Made by a program: the position numbers and the translations under genes. DNA of 24,386 nucleotides from a virus: positions 1 through 24,386 of the IMG/VR virus record IMGVR_UViG_3300044961_001091; one strand, 5' to 3'. Positions within the stretch are counted from its first letter, which is position 1; each line of letters begins with the position of its first letter. Below are positions 15,501-22,726 of this stretch, piece by piece. The notes under the pieces were generated by a model. That model did not search any database. It was not told the DNA's origin and saw only the letters and a list, made by a program, of their open reading frames with translations.

Positions 15501-15568
15501 GCCGTTGATTTCACATAAATTCACTGTTCGCGCAGGGCGTGGTAACGTACCGTGCTGAGGAGAGGGAC

Positions 15569-16288
15569 GTGAACGCGATCGCTGCTGCGCTTGGGATTTA
15601 TAGCGTCCGGGATGCTGCCAGGCTGGCCAAGGTGCCGCCGCGGCAAATCCGCGGCTGGCTACAAGGCTATTCTCAGCGCAAGGGGAAGCCAGCAGCCGGC
15701 CCCGTTCTGCATCGTCAGCACCCGCTGCGAGACGGCGAGCTAGCCCTCGGATTTCTTGATCTGCTTGAGGTCGCATTCCTCGGCCGTCTCGTGCGCGCAG
15801 CAGAGGTTCAAGGTCGTTCACCAAGCTGGAAAGCGATCCGAACTGCTGCCGATACGGCGAGGCGTGTGCTGAACACAGATCATCCGTTCGCAGTGCGTCG
15901 TATCCATACCGATGGTAGGCGTATCTTCGCTGAAGCCCAGGAAGCAACCGGCGATCGGGCATTGTACGATCTCGTGGGCGACAACTTTGCGATCTACGAT
16001 GTGGTCGTCGACAGCTTCGTCGCGAGCGTGGACTATGAGGACGACACACCCACTCGCTGGAAGCCAGATAGCCGCTTCGATAGGATTGTCGTCGATCCTC
16101 GGCGTGCGTTCGGACAGCCAGTTGAAGTGATCAGTGGAGCTCCAGCAGAGGCCCTGTTCGATGCTTGGCGTGCTGAGAAGGGCAACGCCGCAAAGGTCGC
16201 TGCATTCTATGGCACGGATACTGCCGGCGTGCAGCAGGCTGTCCGGTTCAAGATCGGCGCGGATGCGGTGGCGCCGCTGGCCGCGTGA
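15569..16288 (+). CDS. VapB45-like antitoxin (HTH plus DUF433)
   Basis: A 239-residue protein. The N-terminus (YSVRDAARLAKVPPRQIRGWLQG) is a MerR-type helix-turn-helix, and the C-terminal 45 residues (GQPVEVISGAPAEALFDAWRAEKGN to VQQAVRFKI) are a DUF433 domain, the layout of VapB45 antitoxins. GTG 15569 is chosen because AGGAGAGGG lies 2 to 10 bases upstream; an earlier GTG at 15539 has no such site. It should bind its own promoter and neutralise the toxin encoded by the next gene, which it overlaps as GTGA. Codon use is less GC-biased than in the flanking phage genes, which suggests separate acquisition. Confidence 0.78.
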   Translation: MNAIAAALGIYSVRDAARLAKVPPRQIRGWLQGYSQRKGKPAAGPVLHRQHPLRDGELALGFLDLLEVAFLGRLVRAAEVQGRSPSWKAIRTAADTARRVLNTDHPFAVRRIHTDGRRIFAEAQEATGDRALYDLVGDNFAIYDVVVDSFVASVDYEDDTPTRWKPDSRFDRIVVDPRRAFGQPVEVISGAPAEALFDAWRAEKGNAAKVAAFYGTDTAGVQQAVRFKIGADAVAPLAA

Positions 16289-16710
16289 GAATCGCGTTCG
16301 ACGAGAACACGCCACACGTAGTGGCGCATGCAATCAAGCTAATCGCGGAAGCCGAAACAGCAGGATCGGCTGATCCGCTAGAGGTTGTTCACGCTCGCGA
16401 CCTCGTCGATCGTGGCACTGCTGACGTGCCGCTGATCCAGATGGTCGCCGACAGCGCGCACTCACGCGCTGCTCTGATCACCAGCGACAAGTCGATGCGA
16501 ACTCGGTTGCACGAGCGCGCCGCCTTTGCAGAGACAGGCTGCATTGGGATCGTCCTTCGCGGTGGCTGGAGCCACGCTTCAATGTGGGATCGAGCTCGGT
16601 ACTCGCTGATGTGGTGGACTACATGGATGCAGTCGATACGCGCATCCGGTCCCGGCCAACTCTGGCAATGCCCGTGGTCATCCAAGCCGAAGCCGCTGAA
16701 GCCCTTCTGA
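16285..16710 (+). CDS. VapC45-like PIN-domain toxin
   Basis: A 141-residue protein beginning at GTG 16285. RIAFDENTP carries the first acidic pair, GTADVPLIQMVAD the next and LITSDKSMRTRL the third, the arrangement of PIN-like ribonucleases in the DUF5615/VapC45 group. It would cleave RNA when freed from the antitoxin. The last 25 residues are tryptophan/proline-rich and unlike the family core. In a prophage such a pair may stabilise the element or defend against other phages. The acidic residues were placed by eye rather than by alignment. Confidence 0.75.
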   Translation: MRIAFDENTPHVVAHAIKLIAEAETAGSADPLEVVHARDLVDRGTADVPLIQMVADSAHSRAALITSDKSMRTRLHERAAFAETGCIGIVLRGGWSHASMWDRARYSLMWWTTWMQSIRASGPGQLWQCPWSSKPKPLKPF

Positions 16711-17055
16711 GCCTTCGCGAGCGAAGAAGAAGGAAGCCGCGCGAAAGAATGTCGTGGGGACGAGCGAAACTCACATCGCGTATCATCTCGATAGTCGGGA
16801 AAGATGCGGCCGCGCCTCGGACAACGATCCGATAGCGCAGCAAAGCGAAGGGATGCGAAGACCTGATGGTTCCTTCGTGGCCGCGGCGTATGCGGGGGGC
16901 GGACGCGCCGGACTTCGCTAGCGTCAGCCGTAAAACATGGTTCGCAGTTCGCACGTTTGCCGCGTGATATCCGCACCTTAGGTGCGAACCATGGTGCGCA
17001 CGGTTCGCACCGTGGTTCGCATGGTTCGCACTCCCCCCTGATCCTGGATGGTTCC
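16711..17055. other. Non-coding gap between the toxin and the ParB-methyltransferase genes
   Basis: No convincing open frame on either strand; the long minus-strand frames here are shadows. The first 225 bases show nothing clear beyond a weak CTTCG-CGAG-CGAAG dyad just after the toxin stop. The last 120 bases hold the GGTTCGCA repeats and a palindrome. The promoter of the methyltransferase operon should lie here, but no good boxes were found. Confidence 0.55.
16939..17030. repeat. GGTTCGCA short-repeat cluster
   Basis: Four perfect direct copies lie at 16939-16946, 17002-17009, 17014-17021 and 17023-17030, with an inverted copy TGCGAACC at 16983-16990 and near copies at 16946-16952 and 16993-17000. 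Between the first copies and the rest is a perfect 7+1+7 palindrome, CGCACCT-T-AGGTGCG (16972-16986), of related sequence. The cluster ends 25 bases before the start codon of a ParB-domain protein, so it may be an operator or partition-like site bound by that protein. Confidence 0.62.
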
Positions 17056-18519
17056 ATGACGCTCCCCTGGATGGCAGCAAAGATCCTGCTGCGCCCGGTG
17101 GCGGAGCTGCGTGCGCATCCAGGCAACGCGCGGCTGCACGGCGCGGAGCAGCTCGAGCAGATCAAAGCCAGCATGCTGGCCTTCGGCTTCACCAACCCGC
17201 TGCTGGTCGACGAGGCGGGCATGCTGATCGCCGGCCATGGCCGGCTCGCGGCGGCGGCGTCGCTCGGCCTCGAGAAGGTGCCGGTGATCGTGCTGCGGCA
17301 TCTCTCCGCGGCGCAGAAGGAAGCGCTGCGTCTCGCCGACAACCGCATCGCGGAGAACGCCACCTGGGACCAGGCGCTGCTGCGTGACGCGCTCGCCTCG
17401 GTGCAAGCGGCAGCGGAGATCGACCTCGCGTCACTCGGCTTCTCGGCAGACGAACTCGGCGCCCTCATGGCGGCGGCTGAGAGCGCCGTCACCGATGGCG
17501 ATGCTCCCGAGGAGGTGCACGCCGCTCAGCCCGGCGTTCCCGCGCCGCACGTCGGCTCGGCTGAGCAGGACGATGCCGAGGATCCGGCCGACGCGGCTAC
17601 CGAACAGCCTCGCCAGGTGATCACCCGAGCGGGTGATCTCTGGCACCTTGGCGACCACCGCCTGCTCTGTGGCGACAGCACCGATGCGGCCTCCGTCGCC
17701 CGCGTGATGAGCGAGGACCGTGCCGCGCTGCTATTCACCTCGCCGCCCTACGGCAACCAGCGCGACTACACGACCGGCGGCGTCTCGGATTGGGATGCGC
17801 TGATGCAGGGCGTGTTCGCGCATCTCGGTGCGGCTCTGCGGCCCGATGCGCAGGTGCTCGTGAACCTCGGGCTGATCCACCGCGAGAGCGAGTGGCAGCC
17901 CTACTGGCAGTCATGGCTGGACTGGATGCGCGCCCGCGGCTGGCGGCGCTTCGGGCTTTACGCCTGGGATCAGGGGCCAGGCCAGCCTGGGGATTGGAAC
18001 GGGCGGCTTGCCCCTGCCTTCGAGCTTCTCTTCCACTTCAACCGTGAGGCCCGGCAGCCGAACAAGATCGTGCCCTGCAAGTGGGCTGGCGATCCGCTGC
18101 CTATGACCGGGCTGCGCCGGCCCGATGGGACGATGAGCGGCTGCACCCACGAGGGTCGACCGATCCAGCCGTTCCGCGTGCCCGACAGCGTGCTGCGCAT
18201 CACCCGTCACAAGGCACGCGGCATCGAGACGGAGCACCCGGCGGTGTTCCCCGTGGCGCTGCCGGAGTTCCTGATGCGTGCCTACACGGACGAAGGCGAA
18301 GTGGTGTTCGAGCCGTTCGCCGGCTCTGGCACGACGATCCTCGCTGGCCAGCGCACCGGTCGCCGCGTGGCCGCCATTGAGCTTGCATCCGCCTATGTCG
18401 ACCTCGCGATCGCGCGCTGGCGGATGTTGCATCCCGATCTACCGGTGACGCTCGATGGCGACGGCCGGGACTACGACAGCATCGCCGCAGCGCGCACGGA
18501 GGTGGCTGATGCAGCCTGA
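17056..18519 (+). CDS. ParB-domain DNA methyltransferase fusion, SPPY type
   Basis: A 487-residue fusion. Residues 1-140 are a ParB/Srx-like domain (GHGR box at 60-63, LRLADNRIAENATWD). The methyltransferase domain has SPPYGNQ at 229-235 as motif IV and FAGSGTT at 421-427 as the SAM-binding motif, in the beta-class order. SPPY favours N4-cytosine modification, although N6-adenine enzymes also occur. A linker rich in alanine, aspartate and proline (about 143-188) joins the domains. ATG 17056 is preferred; the longer frame consists of repeat-encoded Gly-Ser-His. It may protect phage DNA from host restriction or set methylation marks; the target sequence is unknown. The next gene starts 11 bases inside its 3' end. 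Confidence 0.83.
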   Translation: MTLPWMAAKILLRPVAELRAHPGNARLHGAEQLEQIKASMLAFGFTNPLLVDEAGMLIAGHGRLAAAASLGLEKVPVIVLRHLSAAQKEALRLADNRIAENATWDQALLRDALASVQAAAEIDLASLGFSADELGALMAAAESAVTDGDAPEEVHAAQPGVPAPHVGSAEQDDAEDPADAATEQPRQVITRAGDLWHLGDHRLLCGDSTDAASVARVMSEDRAALLFTSPPYGNQRDYTTGGVSDWDALMQGVFAHLGAALRPDAQVLVNLGLIHRESEWQPYWQSWLDWMRARGWRRFGLYAWDQGPGQPGDWNGRLAPAFELLFHFNREARQPNKIVPCKWAGDPLPMTGLRRPDGTMSGCTHEGRPIQPFRVPDSVLRITRHKARGIETEHPAVFPVALPEFLMRAYTDEGEVVFEPFAGSGTTILAGQRTGRRVAAIELASAYVDLAIARWRMLHPDLPVTLDGDGRDYDSIAAARTEVADAA

Positions 18520-19762
18520 CCTCCGCGTCGTCGATCTGCCGCTCGCATCCCTCGCGCCCTACGCCGAGAACGCGCGCACACACTCGCCCGAGCAGGTAGC
18601 GCAGATCGCGGCGTCGATCGCGGAGTTCGGCTTCGTGAACCCGGTGCTGGTCGACGCCGACGGCGTGCTGATCGCCGGCCATGGCCGCGTGATGGCGGCC
18701 AAGCGGCTCGGCCTCGCCGCGGTGCCAGCGCTGCGGCTTGGGCACCTCTCGCCCGCGCAGGTGCGCGCGCTTCGGCTGGCCGACAATCAGATCGCACTGA
18801 ACTCGGGCTGGGACGAGGCGCTGCTCGCTGCCGAGATTGCGAGGATCCGCGACGAGGCGGTGATCGATCTCGACGTGCTTGGCTTCTCCGGCATGGAGCT
18901 CGATCGGCTGCTCGCGGTAGCCGATGGCGACCTCGAGGACGGCGTCGATGACGCTCCTGAGCCGCCCGCGGTCCCGGTCACGCGTCCGGGCGACCTCTGG
19001 CGCTGCGGCGAGCATCGGCTGCTCTGCGGCGATGCCACGAAGCTCGCCGACATCGAGCGTGCGCTCGGCCCCGGCCACCTCGCCGACATGGCCTTCCTCG
19101 ATCCGCCTTACAATGTCGCCTACCAGGGTGGCACGGCGGCGAAGATGACCATCGCCAACGATGCGCTCGGTGATGCCTTCCTCGACTTCCTCCGCCCCGC
19201 GCTGGCCAACGTGCTCTCGGTGACGAAGGGTGCCTGCTACGTCTGCATGTCCTCGTCGGAGTGGCCGACGCTGCACCGGGCTTGGCTCGAGGCAGGCGGC
19301 AAATGGTCGAGCACGATCATCTGGGCGAAGAACACCTTCGCGCTCGGCCGCGCCGACTACCACCAGCAGTTCGAGGCGATGCTCTACGGCTGGAAGGCTG
19401 GCGCGCAGCACTACTGGTGCGGCGCGCGCGACCAGGGGAACGTCTGGCACTTCGACAAGCCGGCACGGAACGACCTGCATCCGACCATGAAGCCGGTCGC
19501 GCTCGTGGAGCGCGCCATCCGCAACAGCAGCAAGCCGCGCGATACCGTCCTCGACAGCTTCGGTGGCTCCGGCACCACGATGATCGCGGCGGAGCGGCTC
19601 GGGCGCCGCGCGGTGCTGATCGAGATCGATCCCGCCTATGCGGACGTCATCGTGAGGCGCTGGCAGGAAGCGACGGGTCAAGCTGCGGTGCTGGACGGGG
19701 AGGATCGGACCTTCGCCGACGTGGCCGCCACTCGCCATCATAGAATGATTGAGGTGGCCTAA
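18509..19762 (+). CDS. ParB-domain DNA methyltransferase fusion, DPPY type
   Basis: A 417-residue paralogue-like partner of the previous gene. The ParB domain has GHGR at 57-60 and LRLADNQIALNSGWD. The methyltransferase domain has DPPYNV at 198-203 and FGGSGTT at 351-357, with the WHFDKPA and HPTMKPV target-recognition strands typical of beta-class N6-adenine enzymes. ATG 18509 has GGAGG 6 bases upstream and overlaps the previous gene. The two fusions share the same domain plan but differ in motif IV, so they probably modify different bases or sites. Its last eight codons match a decayed copy found again at 21006-21034. Confidence 0.84.
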   Translation: MQPDLRVVDLPLASLAPYAENARTHSPEQVAQIAASIAEFGFVNPVLVDADGVLIAGHGRVMAAKRLGLAAVPALRLGHLSPAQVRALRLADNQIALNSGWDEALLAAEIARIRDEAVIDLDVLGFSGMELDRLLAVADGDLEDGVDDAPEPPAVPVTRPGDLWRCGEHRLLCGDATKLADIERALGPGHLADMAFLDPPYNVAYQGGTAAKMTIANDALGDAFLDFLRPALANVLSVTKGACYVCMSSSEWPTLHRAWLEAGGKWSSTIIWAKNTFALGRADYHQQFEAMLYGWKAGAQHYWCGARDQGNVWHFDKPARNDLHPTMKPVALVERAIRNSSKPRDTVLDSFGGSGTTMIAAERLGRRAVLIEIDPAYADVIVRRWQEATGQAAVLDGEDRTFADVAATRHHRMIEVA

Positions 19763-19780
19763 GGAGGCGATCCGATGCTC
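19700..19780 (+). repeat. Repeat copy A: 3' end of the second methyltransferase gene plus leader start
   Basis: Bases 19737-19762 match 21009-21034 at 21 of 26 positions, all differences being transitions; 19700-19726 match 20971-20997 at 19 of 27. Past the stop codon, gcgatccgatgctcgc (19767-19782) matches copy C's gcaatccgatgatcgc at 14 of 16. The sequence begins as coding and continues as the first part of the leader seen again in copies B and C. Confidence 0.6.
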
Positions 19781-19931
19781 GCCTAAGCCAGATCGCTTCG
19801 TCGGCGAGACGCGGCCGGTCAGCTAACGGCGCCATCCTCGATGAGCCGGCTCTGAGGTGCTGCCTTTGTTCCATACGGACCGCTAGTACATACTTCGATG
19901 CTGTAGCTGGCAGCATGCGGGAGGATACGGC
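19763..19931. other. Leader of the HNH gene
   Basis: After the end of repeat A there is a perfect 6+7+6 hairpin (ATGCTG-TAGCTGG-CAGCAT, 19898-19916) that ends just before the GGAGG ribosome-binding site. No convincing promoter boxes were found; TACATA at 19889-19894 is a weak -10 candidate. Confidence 0.35.
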
Positions 19932-20876
19932 GTGGTTCTGCGAGTTGCAGATCTGATGGCACCCGATGGCAAGGTTTTCCTCAAAAGCGAGTGGGCTCCG
20001 ATCGGCGACAACTGGCCTTGCTTGTCGTTCACCAAGAAGGCCGTTGGCGATCGGCTTCGTCGTGAGTTCCTTCCTGGCAGAGACGTGTTGATCTACGTCG
20101 GAACGGGTGATGCCCAGCGAACCGAAAATCCGGCCCACCGACGCCGACTGTTGTCGGCGATCGTCGTCGACCCGAGTCAGGAAATCGCCACCAGCAAGAT
20201 AGTTCCGCCGTGGCAGTGGGCCGAAAGTGTCGCAGAATATGGGCGGGATGCCTGGCCGCTCTCCATGCCAGTGACGACCGCTGCGCTGTTCACCGATGAG
20301 CCACTCCCTCCTGCACAAGAGGTTGCTCCGCTTGCGTATGTAGGGCTTGGCAGTGGGTTAGGGCGCGGAGGGGTAGTCGAGGCGGTTGGCAACGAACGCC
20401 GCGCCATCATGGAACTGCCAATCCGCAAGATCGAACTCACGCTATCGCCCGATGTTAAGGAGCACATCGCGCGCGCGTCCACGCTCCGGGCGCCGGACAG
20501 CAAGAACCTGCGTCGCGAGATTTCACGCGTCGCCTCCTTGATCGAGGAACGCATTCGAAGAAGCGGTGACCCCGCATCGCGGACGAACCCGCAGCGCAGC
20601 GTCCCGAATCTGTCTGATTTGTTCGCTTCGCTCAACGCGCGCTGGGACAAGCAGGCGGGCCGCTGCGCGATATGCGGTGGTGCAATCAGCATCGATGGAT
20701 CAAACGAGCTCCTCAAATTGTCCGCCGATCGCGTCGATTCCAGCAATCCGTCCTACGGTACCGGGAATCTTCAGCTCACGCACTTCGCCTGCAATCTGGG
20801 GAAGAACAACAGCTCTATGGCGGACACGTTGGCATGGATCGAAGTGATCAGGGAGGCCGGTAGGTCGACAGATTGA
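19932..20876 (+). CDS. HNH endonuclease candidate with possible PUA/EVE-like N-terminus
   Basis: A 314-residue protein starting at GTG 19932, with GGGAGG 7 bases upstream. The C-terminus is an HNH-like zinc-finger nuclease: C245-x2-C248, D266 and D269 (SADRVDSS), N279, H284 and C287 (GNLQLTHFACN), with a lysine near 291. The first 120 residues (LIYVGTGDAQR, RRRLLSAIVVDP) read like a small beta-barrel of the PUA/EVE/ASCH kind that in some restriction enzymes reads modified bases; this is a guess from pattern. A helical middle links the two. It stands right after two DNA methyltransferases, and its coding is less GC-biased than its neighbours'. It could be a modification-dependent restriction enzyme or a homing-type insertion. 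Confidence 0.6.
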   Translation: MVLRVADLMAPDGKVFLKSEWAPIGDNWPCLSFTKKAVGDRLRREFLPGRDVLIYVGTGDAQRTENPAHRRRLLSAIVVDPSQEIATSKIVPPWQWAESVAEYGRDAWPLSMPVTTAALFTDEPLPPAQEVAPLAYVGLGSGLGRGGVVEAVGNERRAIMELPIRKIELTLSPDVKEHIARASTLRAPDSKNLRREISRVASLIEERIRRSGDPASRTNPQRSVPNLSDLFASLNARWDKQAGRCAICGGAISIDGSNELLKLSADRVDSSNPSYGTGNLQLTHFACNLGKNNSSMADTLAWIEVIREAGRSTD

Positions 20877-20970
20877 TGCGAGTGCGTGGAGGACAGCATC
20901 CGGCGCATGCTGGGCATGGGTAACGCTTCGAGAAGCCCGCACGTAGTTGGTGTCAGCTAGCCTCGCTGGT

Positions 20971-21136
20971 GAAAATCGGACCTGCGCATACATCGGCATT
21001 CACCCGTGATCATGGAATGATCGAAGCGGCCTGAACAAAGCAATCTCCTGATCGTCTGATCCGCTTGGCTCGGCCGCGCTGCAGCGCGAATGGTGCGTCA
21101 CGAGCGGGACGCACCGCGCAGCAGACGGAGAGCACG
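20971..21136 (+). promoter_or_regulatory. Repeat copy B: decayed methyltransferase tail and GATC-rich leader
   Basis: Bases 20971-21034 are a frameshifted remnant of the second methyltransferase 3' end. From 21008 a 129-base leader follows that is 79 of 95 identical without gaps to copy C. It holds the inverted repeat GATCAT-GGA-ATGATC (21008-21022), GATC at 21008, 21019, 21050 and 21058, a 14-base palindrome CGCGCTGCAGCGCG (21075-21088) and a hairpin GGTGCGTC/GACGCACC (21092-21115). It ends with GGAG 6 bases before the start of the next gene. Confidence 0.6.
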
Positions 21137-21505
21137 ATGACCAACCGCACGATCCTCGCCACCCAGAACATCGACTGGGGCTTCTGGGGCACGATGCGCG
21201 AGCGCGCCGCCGACGCATGGCCGGTCGCCTTGGCCGCGATCCATGGCGCCACCGCCGCGGATCCGGAGTCGGTCCGCGCCTTCCTCGACAGCCGCCACGG
21301 GCGTCACTTCGCCGACGAGGTCACCAACCACCTGCACGCGGGCAAGGGGATCGCGGACGCGATCGCCGCCGCCACCGAAACCTGGATGGGCTGGCGCATC
21401 GGGCGCCGCACCAGCCGCGAGACCGGCATCCCTGCGGGGCTGCCCTACCTGACCGGCTTCGTGATCAGCGAGGGCATCGCCGCCGACGCCGCGCACGAAG
21501 GCTGA
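21137..21505 (+). CDS. Unrecognised accessory protein (122 residues)
   Basis: It begins MTNRTILATQNIDWGFWGTM and is mainly helical, with no membrane segment or catalytic motif seen. ATG 21137 is chosen for its GGAG 6 bases upstream and because it directly follows repeat leader B. The residues HLHAGKGIADAIAAATETWMGWRIG suggest a small structural or DNA-binding helix bundle. Part of a set of small genes with repeated leaders between the methyltransferases and the terminase. Function unknown; the gene is believable because of its ribosome-binding site, length and third-position GC pattern. Confidence 0.6.
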   Translation: MTNRTILATQNIDWGFWGTMRERAADAWPVALAAIHGATAADPESVRAFLDSRHGRHFADEVTNHLHAGKGIADAIAAATETWMGWRIGRRTSRETGIPAGLPYLTGFVISEGIAADAAHEG

Positions 21506-21514
21506 GCCCTGCGC

Positions 21515-21629
21515 GATCAAGGAATGATCGGGGCGGCCCGAACAACGCAATCCGATGATCGCGCGATCCGCTTGGCTCAGCCCCGCCGCAGCGCGAATGG
21601 TCCATCACGCGCAGCACACGGAGACGAGC
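21515..21629 (+). promoter_or_regulatory. Repeat copy C: GATC-rich leader
   Basis: 115 bases running from 10 bases after the previous stop to the next start codon. It is 79/95 identical to copy B and then lacks about 14 bases, including B's second hairpin. GATC sites at 21515, 21526, 21557 and 21565 have the same spacing as in B (11, 31, 8). The first dyad is GATCA/TGATC. TTGGCT-N12-AGCGCGAA is shared with B and D. Confidence 0.6.
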
Positions 21630-21833
21630 ATGGCCAACGCCATGGAGATCACGCCCGCCGACGAGGGGCTCATCGCAGCGATCCTGGACGAGGCAATGGG
21701 CTTGGGTCTCGGCGACGACGGGACGGTTGAGTGGGCTGCCTCGCGCATCGCCGACGCGGTCGAGACTGACCCAGCCACCGCGTGGTCGCTCGCCTACCAC
21801 GCCTTCCGCCGCCGGATTGGCAAGCACGACTGA
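21630..21833 (+). CDS. Unrecognised small accessory protein (67 residues)
   Basis: It starts MANAMEITPADEGLIAAI and is acidic and helical, with WAASRIADAVETDPATAW in the middle and a basic end (FRRRIGKHD). ATG 21630 has CGGAG 7 bases upstream, supplied by repeat leader C. No family is recognised. It shares nothing obvious in sequence with the 122-residue protein before it, although both have near-identical leaders, so the leader rather than the protein is the repeated unit. Confidence 0.55.
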   Translation: MANAMEITPADEGLIAAILDEAMGLGLGDDGTVEWAASRIADAVETDPATAWSLAYHAFRRRIGKHD

Positions 21834-21874
21834 CGCGGGCCCTTCCCGCATTGCCCCGACCGGTGATCCCGGCG

Positions 21875-21918
21875 GGGCTCGGGCTCGTAGGAGCCCGATG
21901 GTCGGGCTTCGACGAAGG
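21875..21918 (+). promoter_or_regulatory. Leader with mutually exclusive hairpins before the DUF3489 gene
   Basis: GGGCTC (21881-21886) can pair with GAGCCC (21891-21896), and AGCCCG (21892-21897) can instead pair with CGGGCT (21903-21908). The two helices share an arm and cannot form together. The small dyad CTTC-GAC-GAAG that follows touches the AAGGAG ribosome-binding site. This looks like a switchable leader. AGCCCGATGGT may be a diverged form of the AGCGCGAATGGT core of copies B and C. Confidence 0.4.
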
Positions 21919-21928
21919 AGCCACGACG

Positions 21929-22684
21929 ATGAAGCTTTCCGACACCCAGCTGGTGATCCTCTCTGCTGCTGCGAAGCATGAGATGGGACTGGCCCGCGCA
22001 CCCAAGGGCCTCCCGGCGGCAGCCCGCAACGCGGTGTTCCGCAGCCTGATCAAGAACAACCTGCTGACCGAGATCAACGCACAGCCCGAGCACGTGGGGC
22101 TCGGCTGGCGCCAGGACGAGGACGGGACGTGGATCGTGGCGCGCATCACCGACGACGGGCTCCGCGCCATCGGGATCGACCCGAACGAGGGCGACGCCGA
22201 GGCCGACACGGCGCCCACGGGCACGGAGGACGACGCACCGCAGCAGGAAGGCACCCCGGCGCCCGAGGCCAACCAGGACGCGCCTGTGGCCGCCCCGCGC
22301 GCCAGCCTGCGCGACGCCGCGCAGCGGGTTCTGGCTGCATGGGACGACGAGGACAACCAGCGCTACGACCTCGCCGACGCGATCGACGCCCTGCGCCGGA
22401 TCCTGGCCAAGCCCTCCCGCACCCCAAGCGCGCCCTCCGCGCCGCGCAAGCCGCGCGAGGGGACGAAGCAGGAGACGGTGCTCGCCCTGCTCCGCCGCGA
22501 CGAGGGGGCCACCATCGCGCAGATCATCGAGGCCACCGGCTGGCAGAGCCACACCGTCCGCGGCTTCCTCGCCGGGCTGAAGCGCAAGGGCATCACCGTC
22601 GAGGTGCTGGAACGCATCCGCCAGGTCGGCCCGAACAAGGAAGGCGCGAAGGGCTCCTACAGCATCTACCGCATCGCCTGCTGA
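21929..22684 (+). CDS. DUF3489 domain protein
   Basis: A 251-residue protein with three parts. The N-terminal 80 residues (KLSDTQLVILSAAAKHEMGL to GLRAIGIDPNEG) form a winged-helix-like domain. A long acidic/proline linker follows (about 85-160). The last 75 residues (REGTKQETVLALLRRDEGATI to SYSIYRIA) are a DUF3489 domain, itself a small winged-helix, as suggested by QIIEATGWQSHTVRGFLAGLKRKG. The two-winged-helix plan fits a DNA-binding regulator. ATG 21929 with GGAG 8 bases upstream sits after a leader able to form alternative hairpins. Regulatory target unknown. Confidence 0.75.
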   Translation: MKLSDTQLVILSAAAKHEMGLARAPKGLPAAARNAVFRSLIKNNLLTEINAQPEHVGLGWRQDEDGTWIVARITDDGLRAIGIDPNEGDAEADTAPTGTEDDAPQQEGTPAPEANQDAPVAAPRASLRDAAQRVLAAWDDEDNQRYDLADAIDALRRILAKPSRTPSAPSAPRKPREGTKQETVLALLRRDEGATIAQIIEATGWQSHTVRGFLAGLKRKGITVEVLERIRQVGPNKEGAKGSYSIYRIAC

Positions 22685-22726
22685 CGCAGCCGAGCCACAG
22701 CCAAGCAGAACATCGCGCGCGCCGGG

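Noticed and set aside
16957-17055. A longer first methyltransferase with a Gly-Ser-His-rich front
   Set aside because: The extra residues are only the translation of the GGTTCGCA repeats; the family start MTLPW is at 17056.
18200-19741. A 513-codon minus-strand frame opposite the methyltransferases
   Set aside because: No domain-like content and it is antisense to two well-supported enzymes.
19737-19749. A terminator for the methyltransferase operon at ATCAT-AGA-ATGAT
   Set aside because: The stem is only 5 bases, A/T-rich and lies inside the coding end; it is better explained as part of repeat A.
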